Source: Aquitalea denitrificans
GTDB taxonomy: Bacteria; Pseudomonadota; Gammaproteobacteria; Burkholderiales; Chromobacteriaceae
Assembly: GCF_009856625.1 (NCBI RefSeq)
Contig: NZ_CP047241.1
Coordinates: forward strand, 3,162,001-3,226,000
Length of the DNA stretch: 64,000 nt
Reading direction: 5' to 3'
In this document: in pieces, positions 44,058 to 52,912 of the stretch
How the letters are laid out: each line of letters begins with the position of its first letter
Numbering within the stretch: the stretch's first letter is position 1
The notes under the pieces: model-generated
What the model was told of the DNA's origin: nothing
Seen by the model: only the letters and a program-made list of their open reading frames with translations
The model's database searches: none
Position numbers and translations under genes: made by a program

Positions 44058-44265
44058 TTAGAGGAATAAGGACGTGGAATGAAGGGATTCGCAAGAAAGG
44101 AATTCAAGCGGCAGATTATAGCCTGAATCTTCTGACAAGATATACCGCTCTGGCCCAATTTATCCTGACAGGCAATAGGCCGCATGCCGGGTGATGATTG
44201 CCCGCCGTCGGCAGCGGGCCTAGAATCGCACACCATCTGCCGCATTTTCCGTGTAAAGACTGCCC

Positions 44266-45003
44266 GTGATTCCCTTACTCGCCCTGGATATCCAGACTCT
44301 GCCCGATGTCAATGGCATCCGCACCCTCTACCAGCTGGATGCCGACATCAGCGATGCAGACGTTGTTTACTTTGCCCTGCAACGCAGCCGGGCCAGCCGG
44401 GCGGATGAATTCCTGCCCTACCACCTGCATCGTGTCGTCGGCATCCATGCCGTACTGCACATCCGCCAGGAGGTGGAACTGCATTGCTCGGAAGCCGGGC
44501 AGGATGAAGCATCCATGTTGCAGACACTGTCCGCCCTGCTCAATGAGCACACACCACAGATTGTCAGCTGGCATGGTTCCCAGTTGATGCTGCCGGTTTT
44601 GCGCCATCGCGCCATGCTGCATGGTATTGCCTTTCCCGGTGGGGCCAACGGCCTGTTCGGCCAAACGCTGGAACTGAGCCGCCTGCTTTGCCAGAACGCC
44701 CAGCCCGGCTGTGTACCGCAGCAGGAAATGGCGGGGCTGTGCGGCCTGCCGCGCATTCCCGAGCATGATGCCCCGCAATCCTGGGCGACGGCGGCAACCG
44801 GCAAGCTGCACACCCTGCTGGCTTGTAGCGCCCAACGCGCAGCCTGCCACTACCTGATGTGGCTGCGGCTGGCGGTACTGCAAGGTCAGATTTCCGCCCT
44901 AACCCGCAGCCAGCATGAACAAAAGCTGGCACTGTTGCTGAATCAGGCTGGCGGACACTGGCAGGATTTTCTGCAACAGTGGCCTGCACACAACAGGGGT
45001 TGA
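44266..45003 (+). CDS. PolB-type 3'-5' exonuclease homologue, active site degenerate
   Basis: 245 residues. It matches the predicted 3'-5' exonuclease family related to the PolB exonuclease domain: LLALDIQTLPDVNGIRTLY, FLPYHLHRVVGI and TPQIVSWHGSQLMLPVLRHR align along the length. The DEDD residues are mostly lost: DIET is DIQT (E to Q10), the Asp of NGSGFDLPVL is Met108, HLDLMDLL is QTLELSRLL, and the Asp of YCETDVVNTYL is Gln190. About 17 residues before the third motif are also missing. GTG start with weak binding site. Reading frame intact, so a maintained pseudo-enzyme or a slowly decaying gene. Confidence 0.75.
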   Translation: MIPLLALDIQTLPDVNGIRTLYQLDADISDADVVYFALQRSRASRADEFLPYHLHRVVGIHAVLHIRQEVELHCSEAGQDEASMLQTLSALLNEHTPQIVSWHGSQLMLPVLRHRAMLHGIAFPGGANGLFGQTLELSRLLCQNAQPGCVPQQEMAGLCGLPRIPEHDAPQSWATAATGKLHTLLACSAQRAACHYLMWLRLAVLQGQISALTRSQHEQKLALLLNQAGGHWQDFLQQWPAHNRG

Positions 45004-45061
45004 CAGGCTATGTGGTCAGGAATAATCTTTTCCCATGCGCCGATTTGATACAGCTTGCTGG

Positions 45062-45152
45062 GCGCACTATAAATGCCAGCTAAAGCGTGAGTCGGAAAAC
45101 CCGCTGCGCTCTCTGGCCCGGCGGGTTTTTCTTTTTCCGTCTTATAGTGCGC
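45062..45152. repeat. 91-bp segment bounded by an 11-bp inverted repeat
   Basis: GCGCACTATAA (45062-45072) and TTATAGTGCGC (45142-45152) are perfect reverse complements 69 bases apart and enclose the terminator at 45095-45131. It may be a small non-coding element or RNA, or chance. The rest of the 328-base gap 45004-45331 shows no gene. Confidence 0.5.
45095..45136. terminator. Terminator, possibly bidirectional, after the exonuclease-like gene
   Basis: AAAACCCGC (45096-45104) pairs with GCGGGTTTT (45121-45129), followed by TCTTTTT; A residues on the left would serve the other strand. Confidence 0.8.
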
Positions 45153-45331
45153 GCACTGTGCGACATCGGGCATGTTGAAGGTAGTACCGTTTTACCGTTC
45201 CAGAACGTATCCGGAACACCGGCGCCGAGTTAATCGACAACTTGCAGGGCGCCCAAAAATCCTGCTAAAGCGTCGCCTGACGGTAAGGTCGGGCACGCAA
45301 CAGCGCCACCCATACCCGATGGAGTTTCACC

Positions 45332-45634
45332 ATGTACGATTGCCTGCAAGACAGCTGTAGCGACTTTTCCTTTGCCGTATACGATGCCGTGGGAAGAAAA
45401 CGCCCCCTTCAAGGCAGCCTGACTGCCACCTTGCTGTCTGCCGACAGCAGCCTGCCCCTGCAAAACCTGATCAACTACGCTGACCAGCTGGGCTACAGCA
45501 GCCAGCTGGACGAGAGCGGCTTGCTGACCATTCATGATGTCGGCCTGCTGGATGCGCTGAACATCAACAGCCGCTTTGGCCAGCATCTGATCATCAGCTG
45601 TGATTTGCGCCGCGAAACACCAGTGCGTTTCTGA
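45332..45634 (+). CDS. Hypothetical protein, 100 residues
   Basis: Not recognised. A small soluble, acidic protein with three cysteines in its first half or at C599-like spacing (MYDCLQDSCSDF at the start, ISCDLRRETP near the end), no signal peptide or membrane helix, alternating beta-like and helical stretches. Supported as a gene by GGAG eight bases before the ATG, codon use like its neighbours and an intact frame. It lies alone between a terminator and a MATE gene. Confidence 0.6.
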   Translation: MYDCLQDSCSDFSFAVYDAVGRKRPLQGSLTATLLSADSSLPLQNLINYADQLGYSSQLDESGLLTIHDVGLLDALNINSRFGQHLIISCDLRRETPVRF

Positions 45635-45779
45635 GCACAGCGGCAGCATGTTCCCGCCCTCTGGCAACAGAGACTGAAGTGCACCAGTGGCAGGCTGACG
45701 TCGCCATTGCACAAGACAGGCCGGGCAGCCGCTCCTTATAATGGAGCGCTTGCCCACCTTGTCGAATTGATCCGCCTCC

Positions 45780-47177
45780 ATGTTGCAGGAACTCAAAAGC
45801 GCTGCGCCCGGTGCCATTTCCGGTGAAGCCAGACAGATCGTCCGCCTTGCCTTGCCGATGATGATTGCCCAGGTGGCCCAGGTGGCCACCGGCTTTGTCG
45901 ATACCGTCATGGCCGGCCGGGTCAGCACCGACGATCTGGCAGCAGTCTCGCTGGGTGCCAGCATTTTCATCACCGTCTATGTGACCTTGATGGGCGTGGT
46001 GACGTCGCTCAATCCGGTATTGAGCCATCAGCTGGGCGCTGGAGAGAAAGAACAGATTGGCGAAACCGGCCGCCAGGGTATGTGGTTCGGCCTGTTTGTC
46101 GGCCTGCTTGGTGCCGCCGCCATGCTGCTGGCCGAACACCCCTTGCGCCTGTGGCTGCAACTGCCGAGCGACGTGGAAGACAAGGTGATGCTGTTCATCA
46201 CCGGCACTGCCGTGGGCATGCCTGCCGCCATGGTGCACCGTGCCCTGCATGCCTATGCCTCCAGCCTGAACCGGCCCAAGGTGATCATGGTGGTCAGCCT
46301 GATTGCGCTGGCGCTCAACATTCCGCTTAATTACGCGCTGATTCACGGCCTGTACGGCCTGCCCAGGCTGGGTGGTGCCGGTTGCGGCTGGGCCACCGGC
46401 ATCGTGTTCTGGTTCAACTGTCTGACCTTGCTGGCTTATATCTGCTGGCATCGCCATTTCCGCCCCTATGGCCTGACGCGGCGGATGAGCTGGCCCGACT
46501 GGAAGCGCTACGGGGCCTTCCTCAAGCTGGGCCTGCCTATCGGCCTGTCCTTCTTTGTCGAAGTCAGCCTGTTTTCCTTTATTGCCCTGTTGATTGCCAA
46601 GCTGGGCATGACGGTGGTGGCCAGCCACCAATCGGTGCTCAATTTTTCCAGCATCATCTACATGCTGCCGCAAAGCATTTCCACGGCCCTTACCGTAAGA
46701 GTCGGGCAGCGCGCCGGTGGCGGTGATTATCACCAGGCCCGCTTTGTCGCCGGGGTCGGCCTGCTGGTGGGGCTGGCCACCGCACTGTGCACCATGCTGC
46801 TGGTGCTGTGGCTGCGCAGCGATATCATGGCCATCTATTCACCGGATCCACAAGTCATTGCCATGGGCTCCAGTCTGCTGCTGTTTGCTGCCGTATTCCA
46901 GCTGACCGATGCCGCCCAGACCATTGCCTCCGGCGCACTGCGCGGCTACAAGCTGACCACCATTCCCATGGTGATCCACATTACCGCCTTCTGGGGCATA
47001 GGGCTGGGGCTTGGCATCACGCTGGGCCTCACCGACTGGCTGGTCTCCCCCATGGGCATTTACGGTTTCTGGCTGGCACTGGTCATCAGTCTGAGCATTG
47101 CCGCCCTGATGCTGGTGAGCTATCTGGCGCGGGAAAGCCGCCTGCGCCTGCGCCACCATACCCTGCAAGAAAGCTGA
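45780..47177 (+). CDS. norM: MATE family multidrug efflux pump (NorM-like)
   Basis: 465-residue, 12-helix inner-membrane antiporter exporting cationic drugs with Na+ or H+. NorM-type features: LALPMMIAQVAQVATGFVDT in TM1, VMAGRVSTDDLAAVSLGAS after it, and DAAQTIASGALRGYK before the C-terminal half end. Its stop overlaps the murB start, so the two are probably co-translated. Confidence 0.93.
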   Translation: MLQELKSAAPGAISGEARQIVRLALPMMIAQVAQVATGFVDTVMAGRVSTDDLAAVSLGASIFITVYVTLMGVVTSLNPVLSHQLGAGEKEQIGETGRQGMWFGLFVGLLGAAAMLLAEHPLRLWLQLPSDVEDKVMLFITGTAVGMPAAMVHRALHAYASSLNRPKVIMVVSLIALALNIPLNYALIHGLYGLPRLGGAGCGWATGIVFWFNCLTLLAYICWHRHFRPYGLTRRMSWPDWKRYGAFLKLGLPIGLSFFVEVSLFSFIALLIAKLGMTVVASHQSVLNFSSIIYMLPQSISTALTVRVGQRAGGGDYHQARFVAGVGLLVGLATALCTMLLVLWLRSDIMAIYSPDPQVIAMGSSLLLFAAVFQLTDAAQTIASGALRGYKLTTIPMVIHITAFWGIGLGLGITLGLTDWLVSPMGIYGFWLALVISLSIAALMLVSYLARESRLRLRHHTLQES

Positions 47178-48205
47178 TGATGACGCTGTGCATTCAATCG
47201 CAAGTTTCGCTCAAACCCCATAACACCTTTGGCATGGATGTCAGCGCCGCCCATTTCTGCCAACTGGACGACCTGGCCCGGCTGCCTTCCCTGCTGGCCG
47301 ACAAACACTACCAGCAAGGTCCGGTACTTTGGCTGGGTGGCGGCAGCAATCTTTTGCTGACGCAAGACTACCCCGGCCTGGTGGTCAAACTGGCCCTGCG
47401 TGGCATCCATCTGCTGGAAGACCATGGCGACAGCCTGCTGGTGGAAGCTGCCGCCGGGGAAAACTGGCATGACTTTGTGCGCTATTGCCTGCAACAAGGC
47501 TGGTACGGGCTGGAAAACCTCAGCCTGATTCCCGGCACGGTAGGTGCCTGTCCGGTGCAGAATATCGGTGCCTACGGTGTGGAAGTGAAGGACCGCATTG
47601 CCCAGGTGGTGTGTGCCGATCTGCAAGCCAATGGCACGCCTGTGGTACTGGAGAATACCGACTGCCGCTTTGCCTATCGCGACAGCGTTTTCAAACACGA
47701 AGCCGCCGGTCGCCTGCTGGTGACAGCCGTGCGCTTCAGCCTGTCACGCCAGCCGCAACTGAAGACGGCTTATGGCGACATCCAGCAGGAGCTGGACAAA
47801 CGTGGCATCAGCCAAGCCACGCCACTGGATGTCAGCGACGTGGTGATGGCCATCCGGGCCAGCAAGCTGCCCAACCCGGCCGAGCTGGGCAATGCTGGCA
47901 GCTTCTTCAAGAATCCGGTAATCGGCCAGGCACAGGCCGACGAACTGTTGCAGCGCTTTCCAGCCCTGCCGCACTACCCGGCCGGGCCCGGCAAGGTGAA
48001 ACTGGCAGCAGGCTGGCTGATTGATCAGGCTGGCCTGAAAGGCTACCGCCAGGGTGATGCCGCCGTGCATGAGCGCCAGGCGCTGGTGCTGGTGAATCAC
48101 GGTGCCGCCAGCGGCAGCCAGATGTGGGCACTGGCACGCCATGTGCAGGACACGGTGCGCCAGCGTTACGGTGTGGAACTGGAAGCCGAACCGCTGGTCC
48201 TGTAA
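47177..48205 (+). CDS. murB: UDP-N-acetylenolpyruvoylglucosamine reductase
   Basis: 342-residue FAD enzyme of peptidoglycan precursor synthesis, type I (E. coli-like) by length. FAD-binding LWLGGGSNLLLT near 50-62, NLSLIPGTVGACPVQNIGAYG, the Tyr/Ser pocket CRFAYRDSVFK and the catalytic Ser in ELGNAGSFFKNP are visible. Two adjacent ATG codons (47177, 47180) are possible starts; both overlap or abut the norM stop. Confidence 0.96.
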   Translation: MMTLCIQSQVSLKPHNTFGMDVSAAHFCQLDDLARLPSLLADKHYQQGPVLWLGGGSNLLLTQDYPGLVVKLALRGIHLLEDHGDSLLVEAAAGENWHDFVRYCLQQGWYGLENLSLIPGTVGACPVQNIGAYGVEVKDRIAQVVCADLQANGTPVVLENTDCRFAYRDSVFKHEAAGRLLVTAVRFSLSRQPQLKTAYGDIQQELDKRGISQATPLDVSDVVMAIRASKLPNPAELGNAGSFFKNPVIGQAQADELLQRFPALPHYPAGPGKVKLAAGWLIDQAGLKGYRQGDAAVHERQALVLVNHGAASGSQMWALARHVQDTVRQRYGVELEAEPLVL

Positions 48206-48230
48206 TACCAGCCTGACACAGGAAACAAAC

Positions 48231-48854
48231 ATGCAAACGACACGACACAGCAAACGACCGGTGCTGGTTTTCGATCTGGGTGGCGTACTGCTGGACTGGA
48301 ACGGCATCGATCCCCTGATGGCCGTGTCGCAAGGACGTCTGGAGCGTGAACAAGCCAGGCAATTCTGGATGCATACGCCGGAGGTGGCACTGCTGGATAC
48401 CGGCCGGGTGGCACCGGAAGAGTTCGCCCGGCTGATGGATGAACGGCTGCAACTGGGACTGGGCACTGCGGCCATGCAGCAAGCACTGGACGACTGGCTG
48501 CAAGGCCCCTACCCCGGCGTGCGAGAGCTGCTGCAGCAACTGGGAGCACACTACCGGCTGGCTGTACTCAGCAATAACAATGCGCTGCACTGGGGCAAGA
48601 TCGAGCGCCAGTTCGACATCCTGCCATTGTTCGAAACCTGCTTTGCCTCACACCACATGGGCTTGCGCAAACCGGACCTGGCGGTTTACCGCCATGTGCA
48701 GCAAGCCTTGCAGGTAGATGCTGCCGACATCATCTTTTTTGATGACAACATCGAATGTGTGCACAGTGCCACGCAAGCAGGCTGGCAGGCCTGCCACACC
48801 GTCGGCTTTGACGCGGTGCGACAGGCGGTGCAGGCTCACGGCCTGCTGGACTGA
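48231..48854 (+). CDS. HAD-IA family phosphatase
   Basis: 207 residues. Motif I is VFDLGGVLLDW, in which the usual second Asp is Gly, as in YihX-type sugar phosphatases; motif II LAVLSNNN; motif III lysine in GLRKPDLAVY; motif IV IIFFDDNIECV. Probably dephosphorylates a small sugar phosphate. AGGAAA precedes ATG 48231, 25 bases after murB. Confidence 0.88.
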   Translation: MQTTRHSKRPVLVFDLGGVLLDWNGIDPLMAVSQGRLEREQARQFWMHTPEVALLDTGRVAPEEFARLMDERLQLGLGTAAMQQALDDWLQGPYPGVRELLQQLGAHYRLAVLSNNNALHWGKIERQFDILPLFETCFASHHMGLRKPDLAVYRHVQQALQVDAADIIFFDDNIECVHSATQAGWQACHTVGFDAVRQAVQAHGLLD

Positions 48855-48859
48855 AACAT

Positions 48860-49240
48860 TCAGAACAGCCCGGCGGCACTGACAAACAGCACCACCACTA
48901 CAGCATAACCACCCATCCAGCACAGTGAGCGCAGCGTGGCCTTGTCGCTGATGTAACACAGGCCATGGCCCAGGCGCAGCAACACATACACCACCGCCAG
49001 CACGTCCAGCCGGGCCGCTGGCACCTTCATCATCCAGGCCAGCAACATGGCTGCGGCATAGCTGGGAAAGGCTTCCCAGGCATTTTGTTGCGCCCAGTTG
49101 GCGCGCTGGCGCCAACCGGTAGCCCCCGCCAGCACCACACGCGGCTGATGGTTGTCATACGGTGCACCAGCCTTGGCCAGCGCCGTCCACAGCAAAGGCA
49201 AAAAAGAAGCCAGCAAGATACTCCACAGTGCAAACGGCAT
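48860..49240 (-). CDS. MAPEG family membrane protein
   Basis: 126-residue four-helix membrane protein of the MAPEG superfamily (glutathione/eicosanoid-type), as bacterial YecN-like proteins. Typical segments: RANWAQQNAWEAFPSYAAAM and VYVLLRLGHGLCYI. AGGAG lies six bases before ATG 49240. Activity unknown. Confidence 0.85.
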   Translation of the reverse strand: MPFALWSILLASFLPLLWTALAKAGAPYDNHQPRVVLAGATGWRQRANWAQQNAWEAFPSYAAAMLLAWMMKVPAARLDVLAVVYVLLRLGHGLCYISDKATLRSLCWMGGYAVVVVLFVSAAGLF

Positions 49241-49283
49241 GAGAACTCCTTGGCAAAGGGAAAAACCGGCAAGTCTGAACCCA

Positions 49284-49955
49284 TCAGAAACGCGGGCCCG
49301 ACCCCAGGTAAGCCTGGTCATCAAACGTACTGACCCATTGCGGCCGGTACACCACCAGAATGGCGATGGTCAGCCCACTGGTAAACGCTTCCGACCACGA
49401 CAACAGGAAATAAAACGGTAAGGCCTCGTCCAGCAGGTAATCCCAGCCATAGGCTGCGTTCATGCCCAGCGCCAGCATGCCGGCAGCACCGCTCAGAAAC
49501 AGGCTGAGCCCTCCTGCAATGAAGGCATTGATAAAAACATAGACAAACAGCTGGGTAGGCAGGCGACGACGGGCCAGTTGCAGCAAACCGGCACTCAAGG
49601 CTACCGGAAGTGCGGCACCACACAGCCAGTTGAGTCCGACGGATAGCAAGTCGCCATGCCCACCAGCCACCAGGGCCAACAACACCACGGCCATCGCCAG
49701 CATGGCCAGCCAGGGCCCCATCAGCAAGGTCAGAATGGTAGCACCCAGCATGTGAAAAGACAGCCCAGGCCTGAGTCCACCCTTAAGCAGCCACAAGCCC
49801 AGCAACAAGACGCAAGCCCCCATCCACGCATTGCAGGTGGCAGCATTCAGTGTGCGCCAAGCCACCCGGGATGCGGCAAAACCCAGCAGCAGGCCGGACA
49901 GCACCATGGTCACAATCAGCAGCCACGGTGGAAACAACACAGCAGGCAAATCCAT
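49284..49955 (-). CDS. CbiM-like energy-coupling-factor permease, orphan
   Basis: 223-residue polytopic membrane protein (6-7 helices) resembling the CbiM S/T-component of cobalt or nickel ECF transporters. LSFHMLGATILTLLMGPWLA and VYVFINAFIAGG are typical. No cbiN, cbiQ, cbiO or cobalamin genes are nearby, and the N-terminal CbiM metal-binding His start is absent (it begins MDLPAVLFPPW). GGAG precedes ATG 49955. Substrate and partner unknown. Confidence 0.75.
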   Translation of the reverse strand: MDLPAVLFPPWLLIVTMVLSGLLLGFAASRVAWRTLNAATCNAWMGACVLLLGLWLLKGGLRPGLSFHMLGATILTLLMGPWLAMLAMAVVLLALVAGGHGDLLSVGLNWLCGAALPVALSAGLLQLARRRLPTQLFVYVFINAFIAGGLSLFLSGAAGMLALGMNAAYGWDYLLDEALPFYFLLSWSEAFTSGLTIAILVVYRPQWVSTFDDQAYLGSGPRF

Positions 49956-50062
49956 GAATGCTCCAGCCCGACACGGTGTTGCGCATGATACCACTACGAC
50001 GATAAGCCCCACAGCATAAGCACGGCTGGGTACAATAGCGCTTTTGCCGCCAGGGTTCCGAC

Positions 50063-50905
50063 ATGAGCAAGCAGCCAGCCAACCATCTTATTGCCCAACA
50101 GGTCAGCATTGCGCTGGCTGAGGATATTGGTCAGGCCGACTGGACCGCCCAGTTGATTGACCAGGCGGAAGAATGCAGTGCCACCGTGCTGCTGCGCGAG
50201 GATGCCGTGCTGTGCGGCAAGGCCTGGTTTGAGGAATGCTTCCGCCAGGTAGATGAGCGCTGCAGTGTGCTGTGGCAGGTGCGCGAAGGCCGCAAGATTG
50301 CCGCCGGCACCGTGCTGTGCGAAATCACCGGCCCGGCACGCGCCTTGCTGACAGCGGAACGCTCTGCGCTGAATTTCCTGCAGACCCTGTCTGCCGTGGC
50401 CACCCAGACCCGACACTATGTCGATGTGGTGGCCGGTACCCGTGCCCGTATTCTCGATACCCGCAAAACCCTGCCCGGTCTGCGCCTGGCACAGAAATAC
50501 GCCGTCACCGTCGGCGGTGGCGACAACCAGCGCATCGGTTTGTATGACGGAATCCTGATAAAGGAAAACCACATCATGGCTGCCGGTGGTATCCGCCAGG
50601 CGCTGGAACAGGCATTCCGCATCATCCCACCCGGCGTGACGCTGCAGATTGAAGTGGAAAACCTGGATGAGCTTCAGCAGGCACTGGATGCCGGTGCCAC
50701 ACTCATTCTGCTGGACAATATGTCGCTGGACGACATGCGCCAGGCAGTGGAACGCAGCGCCGGCAAGGCCTTGCTGGAAGCCTCCGGCGGCGTGGACATG
50801 GCAACCGTGCGCGCCATTGCCGAAACCGGTGTCGACCGCATTTCCATCGGCAAACTCACCAAGGACATCCAGGCCATCGACCTGTCCATGCGCTTTCAGC
50901 ACTGA
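50063..50905 (+). CDS. nadC: Quinolinate phosphoribosyltransferase
   Basis: 280-residue enzyme of de novo NAD synthesis converting quinolinate and PRPP to nicotinate mononucleotide. Motifs: RSALNFLQTLSAVATQTR, ILDTRKTLPGLRLAQKYAV, GGGDNQRIGLYDGILIKENH and the final GVDRISIGKLTK. Divergent from the CbiM-like gene; ends in a terminator. Confidence 0.97.
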   Translation: MSKQPANHLIAQQVSIALAEDIGQADWTAQLIDQAEECSATVLLREDAVLCGKAWFEECFRQVDERCSVLWQVREGRKIAAGTVLCEITGPARALLTAERSALNFLQTLSAVATQTRHYVDVVAGTRARILDTRKTLPGLRLAQKYAVTVGGGDNQRIGLYDGILIKENHIMAAGGIRQALEQAFRIIPPGVTLQIEVENLDELQQALDAGATLILLDNMSLDDMRQAVERSAGKALLEASGGVDMATVRAIAETGVDRISIGKLTKDIQAIDLSMRFQH

Positions 50906-50914
50906 GCCACCAGC

Positions 50915-50953
50915 AAGGACAATGCCGCCACGGGCAAGGCGCATTGTCCTTTT
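50915..50953 (+). terminator. Terminator after nadC
   Basis: 11-bp arms AAGGACAATGC (50915-50925) and GCATTGTCCTT (50941-50951), then TT. Confidence 0.85.
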
Positions 50954-51013
50954 GTCATTTTACAAGGTATACCGATAAGGCAGAGGCCACAGCAACAGGC
51001 CATCGATTGAGCA

Positions 51014-52900
51014 ATGGGGGAACAGCATATCTTGCGCAGGCAATTCAAGGACAAGGGCAAGCTTGCCAAATGGCTGGCGGCCATCTTTCTGGTCAGCACG
51101 CTGCTGATGGTCGTACTCGACCTTGCCGGCACGCGCCAGCAAGGCGAAAGCGAGGCACGCAATCAGGCCGCCGGCTTGTCCGAACTGCTGGAAGAACGCC
51201 TGTCCTCGGGCCTGCGCGAAACCAGCCTGATCCTGAAAAGCGCCAGCGACAGCAATCTGGTACAACTGCTGCTCAACAAGCACCTGCTGAATGCCGAGCA
51301 ACAGCAACGCATTGATCTGCTGATGCACGGCAAGCTGCGCCAAATGCCCTACCTCAAGCAGATCGACATCCTGGATAGCTCCTGCTACGTGCTGTATTCC
51401 AGCCAGAACCACAGCCCGTCTTCCCAGCTTAAGGCCGATTACTGCCGCTGGTACCACCGCAATGGCAGCCAGGACAGCAGTTTCACCTCCACCCGGCAGG
51501 AGCAGGCCCAGGGTGGCATCGTACTGGTACAAAAACTGCTGAATCAGGATGACGAAACCATCGGCATGGTCGTGGGCGTGCTGGACAAGCGCTTTTTCCA
51601 GGCCGAAGTTGCCAAGCTGCCGGTAGGGCGCTTCGGCGAAATCCTGGTGCTGGACCAGCGCCAGATTCTGCAGGCCAGCTGGCCTGCCCAGACCAGCGAT
51701 CCGGATCAGCCACTCAACGAGCTGCAAAGTACAGAAGTACTGGAACGCCACGACAACTATCTGCAGTTTCGCGCCAATTCGATTCTGGACCAGGAGCCAA
51801 GGCTTTACAGCTCGCGCATGATGAGCGGCTTCCCTTTCCGCGTGGTGGTGGGCATTGCCGAACGCGACTTTACCCGTGCCTATCATGACAAGGCCAGCAT
51901 GGCCGTGCTGGCTTGGCTGTTTACCGCCGCACTCACGCTGATTACCCTGCGCAGCCACCTGGGCAATATCCGGCAGAACCGTCTGCTATCGGCCAGCGCC
52001 GCACGTATCCGCGAAAGTGAAGAGCTGGCCAGGCTTACCCTGGACACCGCCCCGGTAGCCCTGATTCTGGTTGCCACCGAAACCATGCGCATACTGCGTG
52101 CCAACGCACCGGCCCGTGAAATGCTGCAAATACCCTCTGCCCCGCAGCGCAGTGATGGCCAGCCAGCCATTCTGGACCTGCCGCTGCACTTGAACCCGGT
52201 TGGCGACTGGCTGCGTGCCGGTGAGGCAGTATCCAATCGCGAAACCGAACTGCAACGAGAAGACCAGAGCACCTTGTGGGCGATTGTGTCGGTTGAACTG
52301 ATGCCGCATCAGCAGATACCCGCCGCACTGATTGCCCTGTATGACATTTCAGAACGCAAGTCGCTGGAAAACGAGCTGGAAGAGAAAAACCGTCTGCTCA
52401 ACGAAATGGCCATTACCGATCCGCTAACGCGGCTATGCAATCGCCGTCACGCCGATCAGGTGCTGAAAGAAGAGCTACAACGTTGTGAACGCTACAGCCA
52501 GCCGATGTCGGTGGCCGTGTTTGATATCGACCACTTCAAGCAGTTCAATGACAGTTTTGGCCACCAGGCCGGGGACAATGTCCTGCTGGCCGTCGCCAAT
52601 GCACTGATAGACTGCACGCGCAGCATGGACGTGTGTGCGCGCATCGGCGGCGAAGAATTCCTGGTGATTTTCCCCAGCACCCGCCTGCGGGATGCGGAAA
52701 AAGTAATGGCCCGGGTACAGCAGGTATTGGGCGGCACCATCTTCCCCTTTACCGATGACAAGGTTACCTTCAGCGGCGGCATCACCGACTGGCGACCGGG
52801 GGACAGCCCGTCAGGCATGCTAAACCGTGCCGACAAGCTGCTGTATCAAGCCAAGATGGCTGGTCGCGACCTGATGCTCAGCGACGGCAACAGCGAGTAA
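51014..52900 (+). CDS. Membrane diguanylate cyclase with periplasmic sensor and PAS domain
   Basis: 628 residues: TM1 (about 19-38), a periplasmic sensor of about 255 residues (Cache-like), TM2 (about 296-315), a PAS-like domain (about 335-450), a short coiled coil (SLENELEEKNRLLNEMAI) and a GGDEF domain. The active site is GGEEF (545-549), and RSMD five residues before it forms the product-inhibition I-site, so it should synthesise c-di-GMP with feedback control. Metal site FDIDHFKQFNDSFGHQAGD is intact. Weak ribosome binding site. It opposes the HD-GYP protein near 5 kb in function. Confidence 0.92.
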   Translation: MGEQHILRRQFKDKGKLAKWLAAIFLVSTLLMVVLDLAGTRQQGESEARNQAAGLSELLEERLSSGLRETSLILKSASDSNLVQLLLNKHLLNAEQQQRIDLLMHGKLRQMPYLKQIDILDSSCYVLYSSQNHSPSSQLKADYCRWYHRNGSQDSSFTSTRQEQAQGGIVLVQKLLNQDDETIGMVVGVLDKRFFQAEVAKLPVGRFGEILVLDQRQILQASWPAQTSDPDQPLNELQSTEVLERHDNYLQFRANSILDQEPRLYSSRMMSGFPFRVVVGIAERDFTRAYHDKASMAVLAWLFTAALTLITLRSHLGNIRQNRLLSASAARIRESEELARLTLDTAPVALILVATETMRILRANAPAREMLQIPSAPQRSDGQPAILDLPLHLNPVGDWLRAGEAVSNRETELQREDQSTLWAIVSVELMPHQQIPAALIALYDISERKSLENELEEKNRLLNEMAITDPLTRLCNRRHADQVLKEELQRCERYSQPMSVAVFDIDHFKQFNDSFGHQAGDNVLLAVANALIDCTRSMDVCARIGGEEFLVIFPSTRLRDAEKVMARVQQVLGGTIFPFTDDKVTFSGGITDWRPGDSPSGMLNRADKLLYQAKMAGRDLMLSDGNSE

Positions 52901-52912
52901 AGCAGGTCGGAA

